Shown here: piece after piece, positions 13,551-28,600 of the stretch
Numbering within the stretch: position 1 is the stretch's first letter
How the letters are laid out: every line of letters starts with the position of its first letter
Origin: Euwallacea fornicatus
Taxonomy: Eukaryota; Arthropoda; Insecta; Coleoptera; Curculionidae
Length of the DNA: 64,000 nucleotides
Assembly (NCBI RefSeq): GCF_040115645.1
Contig: NC_089554.1
Span: 372,001 to 436,000 of the forward strand
Direction: 5' to 3'
Position numbers and translations under genes: made by a program
Notes under the pieces: model-generated
The model's input: the letters and a program-made list of their open reading frames with translations, nothing else
Told to the model about the DNA's origin: nothing
Database searches by the model: none

Positions 13551-16080
13551 TATAGGCGTTATGTAAAAGAACCGTCTTCTTTGGTAAGATGTCCGTATAT
13601 GCCACAAATGTTTTATTAGTTTTCTAGAACCACATCATAAATGTTTTATAGCTATTTGTCCGTATAGTAACTTACTGAAACTATATTAGTTCACAAGATC
13701 ATTTTACTTATATACATTACACTATAAGTTAATAGAAATATTCTACTAGAACCTAGATTACATTCGCCCTTTTTAAACGTTCCTTTAGTACTCCAGAAAA
13801 TGAAAACGAAATGATTTTTTCCAAAATGATTTTCTATACCACAAGAAAACCGAATCTGCTATTTTACAACATGATCAAGAAATTTCGGATTAATGATAAC
13901 AGAAACAAGATCACCCAAATATTACACTTATCTTCAAATTTCTCCAGTTTATTGTCAACCACCAGCAAAAATGCCGAAAACAGCTACACATAGCTACAAA
14001 TATTATGATTATCATCATTATTATTATATATCTTAGAATTACTAGCGTTTTGAACATCAAAAGCAATATAAAAACTTTAAGTATAAATATAATAATATTA
14101 TGTATAAGTTTAAATTTTATTAAAAATTATTGTACATGTTTTATTGTCTTAACTAATTATTAATGTTTTTATTAGACGGTTTGTTAAAGAAACGTATTGT
14201 CAGATGAAGTCGAATGTTACATATGCAGTCGGATTCTGAAAATGCTGCTTTATGAGGAAATTTTAGTTGGGTAAAGATCAAATTTAATGCAAGAATTACT
14301 ATTGCTGAGTATAAAGTGCAAAAGGAGTCAATTTTCACGTAGAAAGTTCCCAGAACAAAATTCTTAATAGCGTTTTGTAAAACATAAAATTTGTTTAAAA
14401 TTACGCGCTTTGAAGTATTTATGGAAAAACTGAGGGCTTTCGTGTAAACCAATTTTGAGTCGAACTATTCTCTTTTAATCCGTATTAGAAACAATTGTTC
14501 GATACTAGACATTAATAAATATAATAGTTTTTAATATTCGATGTACAGGTGTAACCAGTTCAAGTCGGAACCTAGGAATTGCGCAAGTGAGAGTAGGGAA
14601 GAGAAGGATCACATAAATTTTAATGCATCCGACAAAGACCAATGAAGTGTGTTGTGGGGCTAGTAGTTGAAATAGGTAGTCAATCCGATCGACGTTTCCA
14701 TTTCGATGTTTGGGTTAATATCGATTTCGCTGTCTTTGTGGCGATGGAATTAAAAAAATATATATCACAGTAAAAAGTAGGAAGGTAAATAAATTTTAAA
14801 AAATTAATCCATCACTAGAATTATATTGGTAAAAATTCTGAAACGGTGAGAGATCTAGTAATGCTGGACTGACTACGCCCACGTAAGCCAATAGGCTCGA
14901 AACCCACTTCGTTAGTCATTGTCAGAGGCATATTAAGCTTTATGCGGTCTTTGTCCCTCTTGTACAATCTCTATGTTTTCAGTTGAATTGGTGATATCTG
15001 TATGTGATTTAAGTCACTCATATACGTGCTTTTCTCATGTTTGACATATTCAGTAAGCTACATCGTCAAAATGAGAACAGTAATAAATGAAATTCTCATT
15101 GACAGTTTAAAAACGAAGTACGATTTTGACAGATCTGGTGTTAAATTTTGGCATTTTGGCAATGACAGAGAGCAAGTTGTGTTAGTTTCTCATGCTGCTA
15201 CACTTTCTACTACTTACTTACATCACGAAAGACCAGAAGAATAGATTTTCATTGACTTTTACCCGCTTTTAAGCGATTTGCAAATAAGGAGGTGATTTGC
15301 AAACTACACCTTCTAAAAATCATCAATGATGTGGCTTATCGTGTAGAATACTGTTTAAAATAGGATATCCCTTGTCTAACTCAATTTGGTCGATTTGTAC
15401 AAAAACCGCGGTTTGCAGATCACCTTCTAAAACATTTTTAGTTTATAACTAAAGAAGCTAATGGCAAATATAAAATTATAAGATATAACCAATCTGTTGT
15501 ATTGCAATCCCCTTTCCAGTATAATGTTCAACATGTTTTTATAAGATGTTATTTTGTTGGTTCTATCGCAGATCTGTTATACCATTTATAATTTTCACTT
15601 TCTTTCAGGACAAAATTTTGTATATCAGACAGTTGAAATCTGAATGGAACAAAATATAGCCAAAATGGATAGGAAGTTCTCAAAGATATTATTATATTAC
15701 ACTGATGTAGGTTAAGAGTTTTGTAACATTAGTCACTCCCTTCTCTTTTTTATTGAATGGATCTCTCAAAATTATCTGACTAATCCTAGAATTACTTGAA
15801 AATGTAGTTCAAGGGTAAGTATAAAATTGACATTTTTACAGAGATGAAAAGCCATTAAAACCTTAGCGCTAAGAGATTAAGAACTTGACGTGATATGTTA
15901 CGATATAAAAGAAAAATCTGTAGCTTACAAGAAAAAACGTTTGCTGCAATATCAAACGTTTTAAGTTATTTTTCCTAAACTTTACTTGAGTTTCAAACTA
16001 AAAACCTCACATTTAACTCGACAAACAGTTAATTGTGCGTCTTGTAAACAATTGTTTATTAACACTAAAATTATCGTCTT
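13551..16080. other. Intergenic non-coding region
   Basis: AT-rich sequence between the transposon remnant and the 3' end of the minus-strand knickkopf-type gene. Open frames are 99 codons or fewer and unassigned. I see no RNA gene or conserved block. Confidence 0.55.
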
Positions 16081-16086
16081 TTTATT
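16081..16086 (-). terminator. Likely polyadenylation signal of the knickkopf-type gene
   Basis: AATAAA on the minus strand begins 58 bases past the TAA stop at 16145-16147. A second copy lies at 16055-16060. Either could define the 3' end of the transcript. Confidence 0.5.
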
Positions 16087-16144
16087 GTCATCAAAGGAAA
16101 TCTTATCTAAAAGATTCTTGTAAACGTAGACTTTTACAGATCCT

Positions 16145-17600
16145 TTAAAGTAGGCTAAATATGCTGTGCACTGATATTATTGTGGATATGGATATCGTAA
16201 CAGCAGCTGCTCCTCCAACTTTGTCTCCATTTTGCTGGGAAATATACCCTGGCTCGACTACATGTATTTTCCATCCTAAATTAGTGTGTCTATAACACTA
16301 ATAAAAGAATTCTACATTAAATATTTAAACACATAATTACAAATGGAAATAAGTAAATTAGTCAAAAACGCAATTCCAACTAAAATTTTCGGAATATAAA
16401 AGGGTCCGAAAACAGACGCGGCTGCTTGTTTTTACAAGCAGATACCGGCAATTTGGTTTGAGTACCGCATCATTACCCTTCACAGCCTTACCTGATAATA
16501 TAAAAGGTCTGGAGCATCTCGAGGAACTGTCCAATTCAAATAAGCTGGATCGCCAACGTCACATTGCAACCTCAAGGTTTTCATATAATCATCGAAAGTG
16601 GCACACTCGTCTGCCATGTCGAAATTCTTATGAGTCCATTCGCAATAGCGACCAGTGGCCGTAGGATAAGGGAACCCTTCTGTGTCATATGCTACCCCTG
16701 CGAAAATTCTTTCCTCTCTTCGTAAGGACTGCGACTTGATATACAGATCGAAACCACCTTCTTTCGAATCTGTGATGTACAAAGGGTGAAACCTAGAGAA
16801 AATACAATTTAATATTCGTGCTAGTTAACTATGACTGACTTTGGACATTTAAAAAATTTTTCTGTGTCCAACATCGGTTGAAAATATATTAACATCAATA
16901 GCTTCTGTCGCTTTAACTAACTTAATGACAAATGCTCTAATTGATAGTAAGCCCAAGAGTCCCAAAATAGAAATTTAATTTAACAATAGAAATAAGGTTG
17001 AGTTATTGTATTTTCCTCCAAAGAGTCGGGTATTACATCGAACTGTTGAGAGATGCGTGGGAACACGACTTATTTATATTAAGAGGGTCAAATTCTTCAA
17101 TTGATCCATTAATCTTCAATCATTTCCTGTCCTTGGAATGCACTAATTCTGGGTTTCGTTAAAAACCCCTTGAATTATTTTTTCATAGTTTAAAAGAATG
17201 TTTAGATTAATACCTATTCAAAACTTTCAGCGTCGTAGATTTTTGTTTTCGCGTCTTTACTTTACTGAAAATTCTTTAGGAAGGAAGGTAATAACTGGGA
17301 TCAGGATATATTCCAATTCCTTTTAATACCTACATTTTTACTTCATATATCATTTTATTGTCCAGCTCCATCTGTTTCGCGTCGTCATCTTCTCCTTGAC
17401 CTTTACTTACCGTGGAGGGTGTACACTCGAAGCTCCAGCTTCGACAATAAATGTATAAGTTTGCCCTCTTTCAACGGTCAATTCTGGTAACAGTTTGTCG
17501 TTGATGTAGTAGCAGACGCCATATGATTTTATTCCAGTTATTTTGGAGTAGCCCCTAGCACCCCCCATTGGGCCCATTTTGACGTAGAATGTGTTCTCTC
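16145..17600 (-). CDS. knk: knk exons 17411-17600, 16492-16792, 16145-16297: plastocyanin-like domain and C-terminal tail
   Basis: Encodes ENTFYVKMGPMGGARGY, YTFIVEAGAS, FHPLYITDSKEGGF and DAPDLLYYQCYRHTNLGWKI, a cupredoxin fold. The HP and CxxH positions resemble type-1 copper ligands; I do not claim copper binding. The last exon ends with GDKVGGAAAV and about 20 hydrophobic residues up to the stop, a typical GPI-anchor addition signal. That matches the known membrane anchoring of Knickkopf. Confidence 0.88.
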
Positions 17601-20600
17601 CTGTGAAACAGATTAGTGAGTTGAAGATGAATTTTATCGACCATCTAATGGATGTAACGAAAAGCGAACGAATATGATTGTGGAGATTTGTGGACAGAGG
17701 CAGGCCTGGAGAAGAAAGCAGCTAAGGTGCTGTATGATGACCGCAAGGCATCCGAATGATCTATGGAACCAGGAGCACATACTTGTATATATAAGGAAAT
17801 AGGTGAACTTGAGGATAAATGTGTGGATTTTGGGCGCAGATGGAGGGATTGTGAGAGAATCCGACACACACGGGAAAAGAGGACGCGGAAAGACGAAATT
17901 GCGACGCAATGGAACTTCCGTAAATTATAAGATAAGGTGTGTGAGAAAGGAGTAATGGAATCGAAATGAAAAGTAAGTGAATTTGAAAGATATTTGTCCT
18001 AAGGTGAATTAGTGCAGAACAGTGTCCCCCCCCCCTTCGATGTCACTTAGCTGCACACTGAGCAGGAAATTTCACATTTCCTTGCGTCATTTGGCTTCGA
18101 TGAAAAATATCGAGTGAGAGCAGATCACACACTTGTTTCACATTCAATGTCTGCACTTGCTAATTTTGTGTAAACTACGGAATATTCACCAATAATTTTA
18201 AATGGAGTCCAAGGCAAAATCCAATCTTCTGAAGGAATTTCTTCCAAGCTTAGCGAGCACTGATTATCATCCAACTGTCCAAAGTTAATTTCAATATCGC
18301 TCCCGGTTGAATCCTCCATCGACTGATAAATATTAGGCTCCATTCGTGAATTCAACGTCCCAATGGCTGCAATCACCTGCACTGGTTCGTTTTCCGGTAT
18401 CGAACGATCGTTGATCGCTTCGTTGGTTCGAAGAGGTCTTTAAAGAACCTCTGTTTGAATTCAACTATACCGAATTTCCTGCAAACTTACCTAGAATAAG
18501 TAATAGTCATGACACCATCGCTTCGCTCTCCATGGACCACCGTAATATCGTTTCCACCTCCAATAAGTTCATCGGGGCATACCCCCGATTTGCCATCGCA
18601 CTGGGACGCATGCGAAATGTAGTAGTCAACTGCCCTAAAAGCGCCCTTATTTTTATCGAAATACGCCACTGTAATATCGGCGCCAACCTGAAAAATTTCT
18701 ATGATTAATTATCATATTATTCGTGAGTTTTTGCGACCTGAAAAACAATCACCATTTGCGCCTTAGTGTTATCCCCGGACAAGCCGAAGGCGACATATTT
18801 ATCTTCTCCAATCCGGGCGGACAAAGTAATCTCAACCCGATCTCCTTTCATGACCCATTTCACTTGGAGCCGTTTATCTAAAAATTCCCTGCAGTTCGTG
18901 GATCCAGGAGGGATGAGGGTCGTCGTAGTCTTTATGAAATTTCAAAGTTTTAAATTGAATGTTCAAAATATTAACATGGAATCTATTGTTTAATTGCATG
19001 GAAAGGTAAAAAAACATTTATATTTCCATAACAAATTTATTGCATTTATGCAGTATTAGTCATTTACCTAACGAGTGCGGAAAGTGATACATGCCCGCAC
19101 GATCATTGCAGTTTACGAAAGGACGCGAGGCGGGGTTTGGTCAGTAATCGTGCGCGATAAAGGTGCTTTCCCACCTGTTAGGTACAATATTTTTTCTACA
19201 AACGCATATGTGTTAACTTTATTGTCTTCTACATGTTAAATTTAATTTGTTAACGCACTCATGTGCTTTTCACTTGAAATACTTACTGGATTGTACCACC
19301 AAGATGGCTAAAGCAAAAACGGAAATAATTTATTAAATTATGCTTAATTTGACAAAAGTTAACATACGGATATTTTCGTTTGTCCCAAAGCTGGAGGCAC
19401 CTCCAGATCTTTAGGTATCATCACATGGCCATAATTAATCCTGTATTGCACACACCATACCGACAACCAGTCAATATTATACATATTCCAGGGATTGGGA
19501 AGTTGAATTTCGATATCCTGCCCGAGATATTGTTTCAGAGGGTCATATGTATTTAGTTGATTAGGAACCTGTAAAGTTCAAATATCATATTTAAACAATA
19601 CAAAATTGGTATCTCAATATTATACGGAAGCAATCAGCGATGAATTACTGCGTTAATTTGCACAAGTGCAATTATTGGATAATTTCCCTGGCTCCCCTAG
19701 CAATTACTAATGGTACAACAAGCGACCGTGCTCTAAACCTCAATTCATAAAATTTTCTTCTTAACTGCCATTTATGCAACGAAATTTAATATACGACTTT
19801 TATCCAGTTTGCACTCTTTTCACCTAAACTGAAAAATGCACTAGTGCAATGCTTGCATTCGTTCTTTATTTGAAATTAATTTTAACTCATGTAAACTATC
19901 TAAAAACAATCCATAGTTTCTATTTTTGCACTTATTATATTACCTCTGCATGTTCTATATTTAACCAAACAATTATCTACCTTATGTCCAGACGGATTGG
20001 GTTCGGTACCATTTCCGATCCAGAAGTAGGCATCGGGACCTTCACCATCATAATGCAGATTCGGAATATAAAAAGTTTTCGCGTCTAAAATACTGATGTT
20101 ATCTGAACGTAGACCATGTGCAAGACGTTTGAATTCTGGTAGAACCCGAGGTTTTGGTACCTCGAGATTCGGAGGGATGAACACCTCACTGAAGTCTACC
20201 TGTAATGAATGTGGGGTTAAAATTTGATTATTTCAGAGTTCACTGCACAGTAGGATTATTTTCCTCAGTTGAAACTTATTCTCTGCACGCTGAAAGGAAA
20301 GAAGTATCCATAGGTACCTATATGTGTTTTCTCAAAGCCTTTTTAAAGTGGAATCGGATTTTTTCATGTCTTAATTTTTGTTTTGTTTTTGTGAGACCTA
20401 CGATGTGTTTCAGAAAGAAAGGAATAGAGCTTGAAAGTAAACAGACAATCTAAATTGTAGTTAAATGCAACTAGAATGATGACTCTAACCTGATTTTTTT
20501 GGGGTATACGGGCAGTTTAGTAAGTTTCTTCGAAAACCTGGCTTTTTCAAAATTTAAACTCGTTATTTCTCCACTTTCCACCACTCAAAACACAAATATA

Positions 20601-23600
20601 AATACATTTTTTAAAATGCACATAAAACTTCTATAAAATACGATAGTTTTTATTGGTAAATGTGCCTTTTCGAACCCGATTTAGCCACTTTAAAAAATAG
20701 GAAAATCTCAAACTTCATATTTTTTATATTTCTTAATAGCATTTCAATAAATTTCTCAGTTACTTCTTTGGGGATTTCATCAAAATTGTCTTGTTTAATA
20801 TACTTGTAAATGGTATTCCCACTTTTGTGTCTCGTTTTTGTTGTTTTTAGTCATTTGGCGTGGCATTTCTGACCAAAAGACTTTTGAATCTTAAAAGTGG
20901 GTATTTAGTTTAAAAGTATATTAAATAGGGCGACTTTGATGAAATCCCTAAAGAAGTAGTAAGCGTAACCTACCGTTAAGCAATATTAAAATATATGGAA
21001 TTTCAAATTTTTCTATTATTTAGGTGACTACATTGGGTTTTCAAAGGCACATTTACCCAAAAAACCATCGTATCCTATAGAAAATTTTATTTGGATTTTA
21101 AAAATATAGTTTTATATTTGTGATTTGAGTGATAGAAAGTGAAGAATAGGATTAGATAAAAAATTGTGTTTTTGCCAAAATTGATTAAAATGTCTAGATC
21201 TCGAAAAAGAGTCAGATTAGGGCCCTCGTTTTGGCAACATTCAACTACATTTTAATTAGTCTATCCACCCTCAACATGGTCTTTCTTTTCTGAAACATCC
21301 TGTATTAAATTTTCTTATACTTATATCATTATGGAGAGCAGTGTTTCTGCCCTGACCTCGATTTATGTTCAACATAAACGGCATAATGTCACCCGATTAA
21401 AGCCGTGTTATAATTAACTTCCCCCGTCATCAGCCTCATTTCGTACGCAATTATTCATTGGCTGCCATCAGTGCCAGACTGGGCATACACTGACACTTGC
21501 ATCGTCAAAAATTCCGTCTTCCATTGTTTCGGGCACATTCTAATTTGCTTTAAGTGTACTCGAGTCCATCAAAAAACCAGCAGAATTTTCTTAACATTAG
21601 GCTGTTGCATATTCAAAATGTGCTTTTCCGAATATATATTACAACTATTTTGAAGACGGTTTAGTAACAATCATCAGTATCTAGGAATTTAATTTACACG
21701 CTCAATTAGAACGAGTAAGAAGCCAAAAAAATTACAGAAATGGATATTAAGTGATTCGAAAAGTGCGTTCGGATTAAATGTTTTTATGTCAAATAAACTC
21801 CCTTGTAAATTTTATTAAAATTCAGATTTGCCTTTTAACTTCGAAATATAGACGTTTGAAATATGACACTTTTTGCGCTTTCGACAGCCGACCGATTTAA
21901 GTTGCGACAAAGCGCTTCGACCTTGCCAAAGAGTTGTTTGACAGTTGTTTAATGATTGTATTTTTGACAACCGCCAAAGATATGTTAAAAAATTAGCACG
22001 TGTCAAACCTGGAATTTTGGTGTATCTTTAGAAGTTAAGATAACGATGTAATGGCCATTTTTTACTAGCCCACATCGCTCGGAATTTACAACGGAACTCG
22101 GAAGGTGTTGCATTTCTAGATGTGAAATTTAAAGAATTGTCATACATCAATTTATATTTATTAAATAAACTAACATCAAGGCACAGCATTGCAAAGTTAA
22201 CCGTGAATAGTCACAATCTAACCCTGAAGGTAGACGAACCGAGTGCCTCTCAATAGCTCTTTGAAACCCAAACTCATCGCTCCTGGAAACGCTTCCGGCT
22301 TTAGACTCCATAATAGCAAAGAACAATTCGAAAACTACCCAAATTAGTATCTATCAAACCCAAAGCCACTTAAAAACAAAATTTTCAATAGGAAGCACGA
22401 ATGGGGGGAAAGCGGGTAGCCATTTTAACAAATGCGTTTGGATGCGAGTGCGCCCCGGGGTCGGTCGATACCGTGAAACTGTAACGGCAAGTACGGCCTT
22501 CTGTTTGCCTGGAACATGGAAATTCGACCCTAAATACACCAGAAATTGGTTCGACGAGACGAGGATGGGACGCGGTCTTGCCGAAATTCATACTATTACT
22601 ACGAGCGCTTCGGGGGATGAGCGGGGAAAATCAAGACGATTTATATTCCTCGTAGTCGCGGCGTGATGGGGAGTCGCAAGGACGGGGATGGAGAGGGGTG
22701 GTCTTTATAAATAATGTTGGCAATTAGCCCAAAATTGCCAGCCATTTAGGGGTATTATGGGGTTTTATCAGACACGAGTTGATGAGGTGTTTCATATTCA
22801 GCAACGGCCATTTTAAATATCGTTAATTCAAAATCTGTGCTGAAAATAGTACGAATTGACAAGAACAAAGTGTAGGTACTCAGGTGTTTTTTAAAGAGTT
22901 TAGGAGACACTTAGAAACCGCGAAATACTTCGAAAAACTATCGAGGGTTACAAAAGTTGTATTTTCGGTTACTTTCGTCGAAATAATTATGAAATATTCT
23001 TAAATATGCTGCACAGATTTAAAAGGCTATTAGTTTGAATCAAAATAAGAAAAAAGTTCCTATAAAGATGTATCTGGAATCGCTTGATTTCCCAAATATT
23101 AGATATGTTCAAGAAATAACCGTAGTGATTTTTTAACACCCCGAAGTTTTGGAAAGAGTTCGGCTGTCGGTTAGAAGAAGTTTGGATTCATAATCATTTT
23201 GGTTGACTTCAAGGCACTAATTCCAATTTTTATTTCATTTTATTTGGGAACAACGCCTCCCACACAAGTATGGGTCAGAATTCTCAGTTGAAATTATTGA
23301 GAATAGCATTCATTCTTTACTAAGGGCTTGCACTAAAACCCTTGTTAACATTTCCGTGACAAATCCGGAAATCACCGATTTCATCTAAACTTCAACACGC
23401 CCTATTTCGGAAATGAAGCGATTCCGGACATATATATTTACCAATTTTTTTCTTTATTTTTATCTAGGGATATGCCCTTAAATTTATGCATCATTGGTTT
23501 AAGAAGCACTATGTATAACAAAAATTTTGGTAGGCAGCTACTGGCCAATAGATCCGCTACTAGCTCTTGCGCAGGGTTATCTGATTAAATGCCATATTAC

Positions 23601-25640
23601 GTCAATAACAACATTCAAAAAATACATACTTCCGGACGAATAGAACGACTAACACTGACGACATACCTTGGCCAGCACGTTCACCAGATCTTTCCCCATT
23701 AGATTATTGATTAGGAGAAATTATGAAAGACCTACTTTACAAATATGTAACTGACTGATATCAGTGAATGAAATAAGAAGCCGGGAGGTTTTACGATCTT
23801 CCTCTCTTCTTTTTCTTGCTAAGGACCTTGCTAAGAGCTATGCTTGAAATTTTTTTTAAAAATTTCATTTTTTTCTCGAATATCTTCAAAAGTCATCGCA
23901 ATTTTTCAAATTTTTAACCAGCATATTTTTGGATTTCAAATGGAGCAATTTTGCCATAATTTAATAACAAAAACGGATACCCTGTATATGTGACATTATT
24001 AAAATGCCCTATGAAAGCTCGCCCCCCGCAATGCCATGGGAGGCGCGAAGCGTGTCAAACAAATGGGCAACTCTGTAAAGAGGAGAAAATTAGCATTTTA
24101 TCTAATATACAATAAATGGTCGAGGCAGGGGTGCACCGTGAGTTATGAGAGACGGGCGTCTCTTGGATTTATTGCGTGGAGGCAAATGGAACCAGTTTAG
24201 CATGACGGACACAATGGATGCAGTCGTTCGGAGATAAAGTTCTTTTAGACGGGACACAATGCATTTTTTAAAACCTCTTAACCATTTTCCAGGAGCTTAC
24301 TCCACAGTGCCAGGAATTGAACAACAGAATTTTCCCAGTATGAGAAAACCAAAATGTTGTCTGTTGTAAAACATAAATCACCACATCAAACCGTCATAAT
24401 GCCATTTTATGTTAAAGTTAACTGATGGTCAGCAAATTGAATTGCACGTATGTCCCTGATGGCCAGTTTCCTGTGCTAGATTGGTTCGCATTGATTCAGC
24501 ATTGCCTGCACCCATTGTATTGTTAACAATATTGTTGGTTTATTACAAGGGTCTCCTGCGACATGAGATATCATGGTATCAATCACCTTACATATGTATG
24601 TAACATGTAACTGAGAAACCCGAAATAATCCATTGTGTGAATGTCATAGGACAGTTACATCTTATAATTACTGTAAATATTCAACATTCAAAATTCCTTA
24701 TGTTTTATACTTCTGCTTGAAGAAATACTGAAGCGTTTTGATTTAAAACCATCTGAAATATATGATCTAAATATAAAAAAAACATTAAGAATACTAAAAA
24801 AAATGAGAGTTTCAAAAAATTAAAATCTCTCAAATATACTACCTTCATCATAGATTTAAATTATTATTTATAGTTTTTGTTTTTTTTATAAGTTCAGGTT
24901 AGTTCAGGTTAGGAGATCTGGCCAAATATTCAACTAAAATCAAACAACTGTCAGATGATGCTCAAAAAAATCTATAATTTTGACCTTATCGGTCATTTGT
25001 TCATTAGAGAACGCCATTATTGATATTAAAAGAAATTAAAAAAAATTAATACATTATTACATTTTCCATAAATGGCATCAGTGTTCACATCGACAAGTAT
25101 CGATAATTATCGAAGTGATGGCAATTGGTGTCCAGTATGGAATTTTTTTTTCGGCGTGAATTGTTAACCGTACGGGAAATTTCCAAGAGATAGGAAAGTT
25201 GGAGAGAGGGATAACGTATCGTTGAAAAAAATCAATATGATGCAGCTGTCCAATAAAAAGTTCTGGTTATTTTTGTATGAAGATGGCTAAAAACGCACCA
25301 CTCGCACATTGTAAAAAGACATGAATGTTACATGAAAATAATCCCTGTATTAATGAACAAATGCACAATGAGTTTCATTGAAATTTATTGAAGCATTTTC
25401 CAGATATAACAAAAAACATATATATTTTTTCAAGAACTTTGATTGTTAATAGCGTATAAACGAGACAGTTTTTCCAAATAATTTTTGAACCAAACCTTAA
25501 TGTATTGAAGTAAATAATCTCTTTATACCATTTTTGACATGTATTTTCAGGATACCCTGTATATTTCACCAATATAAATAGGCTATTAGTACCAAAATGT
25601 GTCAATACAAATTGCAGCCTAAGTGAAGCGAATAAACACT

Positions 25641-25678
<38 letters not shown>

Positions 25679-28600
25679 CAGTGGCGGCCATAAGTATAGA
25701 ATATTTTGTGAAACTTTATTTAGCTAAAGGGCCTTTACTTTTTTTCTTCCATTCTGGTATATTTAAATTGGGATAGGTCAATTCTACATTTTAAACCATA
25801 CAGTTTTTATAGAATGTTGATATCAAAAATTTCACCGATAAACAATTTTTTTAGATGGACAAAAGTATGGAATATCATAGATTTAAATTTATTTTGCATT
25901 TAGTATTCAGTATTGAGTGTTACAGTTCGATAAAATTTGAAGCCGAAATGGTTAAAAAAATATATCTTTCGGAAGATCTTCGATCACGAATAGTGGAGAT
26001 GTCAAATAACGGAGCCAACCAGAAGGACATCGCAAAGACATTTAATGTGAGCCAGGGGTGTGTATCGAAAATGTTGAGGAAGTTTAGGGTATTGAACACC
26101 GTAAAAAACCATCCGAAAACAGGACGTCCCAGAAAAACAACAGCCCATATAGACCAACGTATTAAAATTATATCCTCCAAAGATCCCGAAAAATCATCGC
26201 GCTTAATGAAGGAAGAAATTACAACTAATAGTGGTATTGAAATTAGTGATCGTACTGTGAGGCGTTGTCTATGTGATACTGGATTGTTTGGACGATTGGC
26301 AGTGAAGAAACCATTAATTTCCAAAAAAAAACCGGAAGGCCAGAACTAAGTTTGCACGCTCACATCTGTTTTGGACACCCGAAAAATGGAATATCGTCCT
26401 TTTCAGTGACGAAACCAAAATGAAACTGTTTTATTCGGATGGAAAAACTTATGTTCGGCGAACAATAGGGAAGAGATTTGATCCCAAGTACTAAAAGCCC
26501 ACTGTTAAACATGGCGATCAGAGTTTAATGGTGTGGGGATCTTTTTCGAGATCTAGAGTTGGCCTATTAGTCAAAATTGCTGGAATAATGGATCGGTTTT
26601 TATACAAAAATATCCTAAAATAGCATATGTTTTCATTTGCCGAGGAAGAAATGCCACTGGTATGGCGGTTCCAACAGGATAAAGATCCTAAACATTCTCC
26701 GCGGTTGATTAAAATTTGGTTTATTGAAAAGCAGATAAATGTTATAGAATGGCCTTCACAATCTCCTGATTTAAATCCCATCGAACATCTGTGGGACCAT
26801 TTGAAACGAAAAATTAGACAAAGACACGTGTCAAATACTGAAAAATTGTGGAGGATCATACAAGAAGAATGGAAAAACATTTCTTCCTGAACGTGCCAGA
26901 ATCTAATTGATTCAGTGCAGCGTCGATGTCAGGCTCCATACCATGATATAAAAAATATTTCATACTTATGGCCACCACTGTATATATATATATATATGTG
27001 AGCTTTTATGAAGAAAGTGATACAAGGGTGTTTATCGATTCGCCTAATGTGAGTGTGAAAATACATGCTGTCTCATAAAGATAGTGCTATAACCTGGCCT
27101 TAGGCATAAGGACAATGTTACGAACACTTGGTACTGTCTTATCACATTTTAGAAATGGACTTAGCCTGTAATAGTTAAATAGATTATCGGTGATAAAAGA
27201 TAAATAGGGCCTGTTTATAATCTCGCCAAAAATATATGGAAGTGTGAAGGGAGTGATTCAGGGATGCGAGCGTGGGAAGAATGTGGAGGCCTGGGTGCCG
27301 GTTCTGGTGAAAAAGAACAGGTGCACCCAGGGTGACTCGGATACATTATGTGTGGGGGGGCATTCGACCCCCGATCTCAGAGAAGTAAAGAAGTACTGCC
27401 AAGACTTGTGCTTTATTTCACCCTCCTTCATTACCCTTAAAAACAATTTTCTGACATCAGAAGTGGGATCGACCGGCTAAAAGTACCACAACGCGTAAAC
27501 AATTAATTGAGTGAGAAGTGGGCTTTTGCTTTTTCTCCTTTTTGTGTGTGCGCGGAAAAGTGTTGCGAAAATGGAAGAACTGACCAGTGTCTTGACGGCT
27601 GTTCTTCGTGAGATACAACAACGACCTCAACAAGCCACACCTGTGCTGCAGGCACCTGCTGCTCAAATGGACGTTCCAACCTTCGACCCTTCAAAGAGCG
27701 ACGCGGGAGCGAGCGGGTGGTGTGACGATGTCCAGACCTTGGCGACCACCTTTAATTGGACGGACTTTGAACAACTTTGCCGAGCTGCAAACGCCTTGGT
27801 GGGCGACGCTAAGGAATGGTACGACAATTGGCACCCAACAAGGAAGGATTGGGCCAGCTTCCGAGCAGAAATTTGCCAGCTTTACCCTAGGCGAAAAAAC
27901 CTGAGCGAGCGGCTGCGTAGGGCAAGTTTGTACACCAGCGAACAAGCAACGGGTTACTGTGAGTACGCACGAAAAAAGATATCGCTATTAAAGGGGTTGA
28001 ATTTTGAGTTAAGTGTTGGCCAAATAATTGAGCTGGTTATTGGTGACATAACCGACACCCATGTTAGAACAACGGCCTTTAATAGCAATATTGATTCTAT
28101 TGCAACATTACTTAGTGTACTTAGCAACTATCAAATTGATAAACGAGGTCATCAACCTCAGGAAAGACCTTTAAAACGTTCCCGTCCACACCTGTCTAGG
28201 CAGGACGACGAAAAAATTATTTGTTATACCTGTAATAAGCCTGGGCATATGAGCCGAAATTGTTGGAAATCGCCTAAATTGAGCGATACCGCTGTTGCGA
28301 GTGGTTCAAAATCAACGGAAATTAGAAAACCTTGCGATATCTGCAAAAAAATTGGACATGCCCCCGAAAAATGTTTCCTTAAAAATAAAAAAGAGGGCTA
28401 CTTGTCGAAATTTTCAAAAGTAAACTATTTCTGTGTCGACTTAGATAGCGATTTCTGCGTCAGGTTTAAGATACAGGGCTTGCCTGTAAGCTGTTTGATC
28501 GATACTGGTGCCGAATGCAGCCTCATCTCTGAAAAAGTTGCCAGTAGGCTACATTGCCGTTTTGAACCAACCTTTATAATGTTAAGGGGTATAGGTGGCA

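Noticed and set aside
17634..17909. Minus-strand frame of 91 codons next to knk exons
   Set aside because: It lies between exons whose phases join perfectly without it, and its residues reflect a purine-biased tract.
22354..22666. Several overlapping frames on both strands in a GC-rich island
   Set aside because: Frames arise because stop codons are rare in GC-rich sequence; no protein family is recognisable and it lies inside a knk intron.
24890..24915. Two TCAGG-containing units resembling the beetle telomere repeat
   Set aside because: Only two imperfect units in GTTCAGGTTAGTTCAGG context; too short to be a telomeric relic.
26518..26880. 120-codon minus-strand frame
   Set aside because: It is the shadow of the Tc1 transposase catalytic region on the opposite strand.
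27511..27570. Upstream extension of the gag-pol frame
   Set aside because: It has no ATG; the first ATG in frame is at 27571 in a reasonable context.
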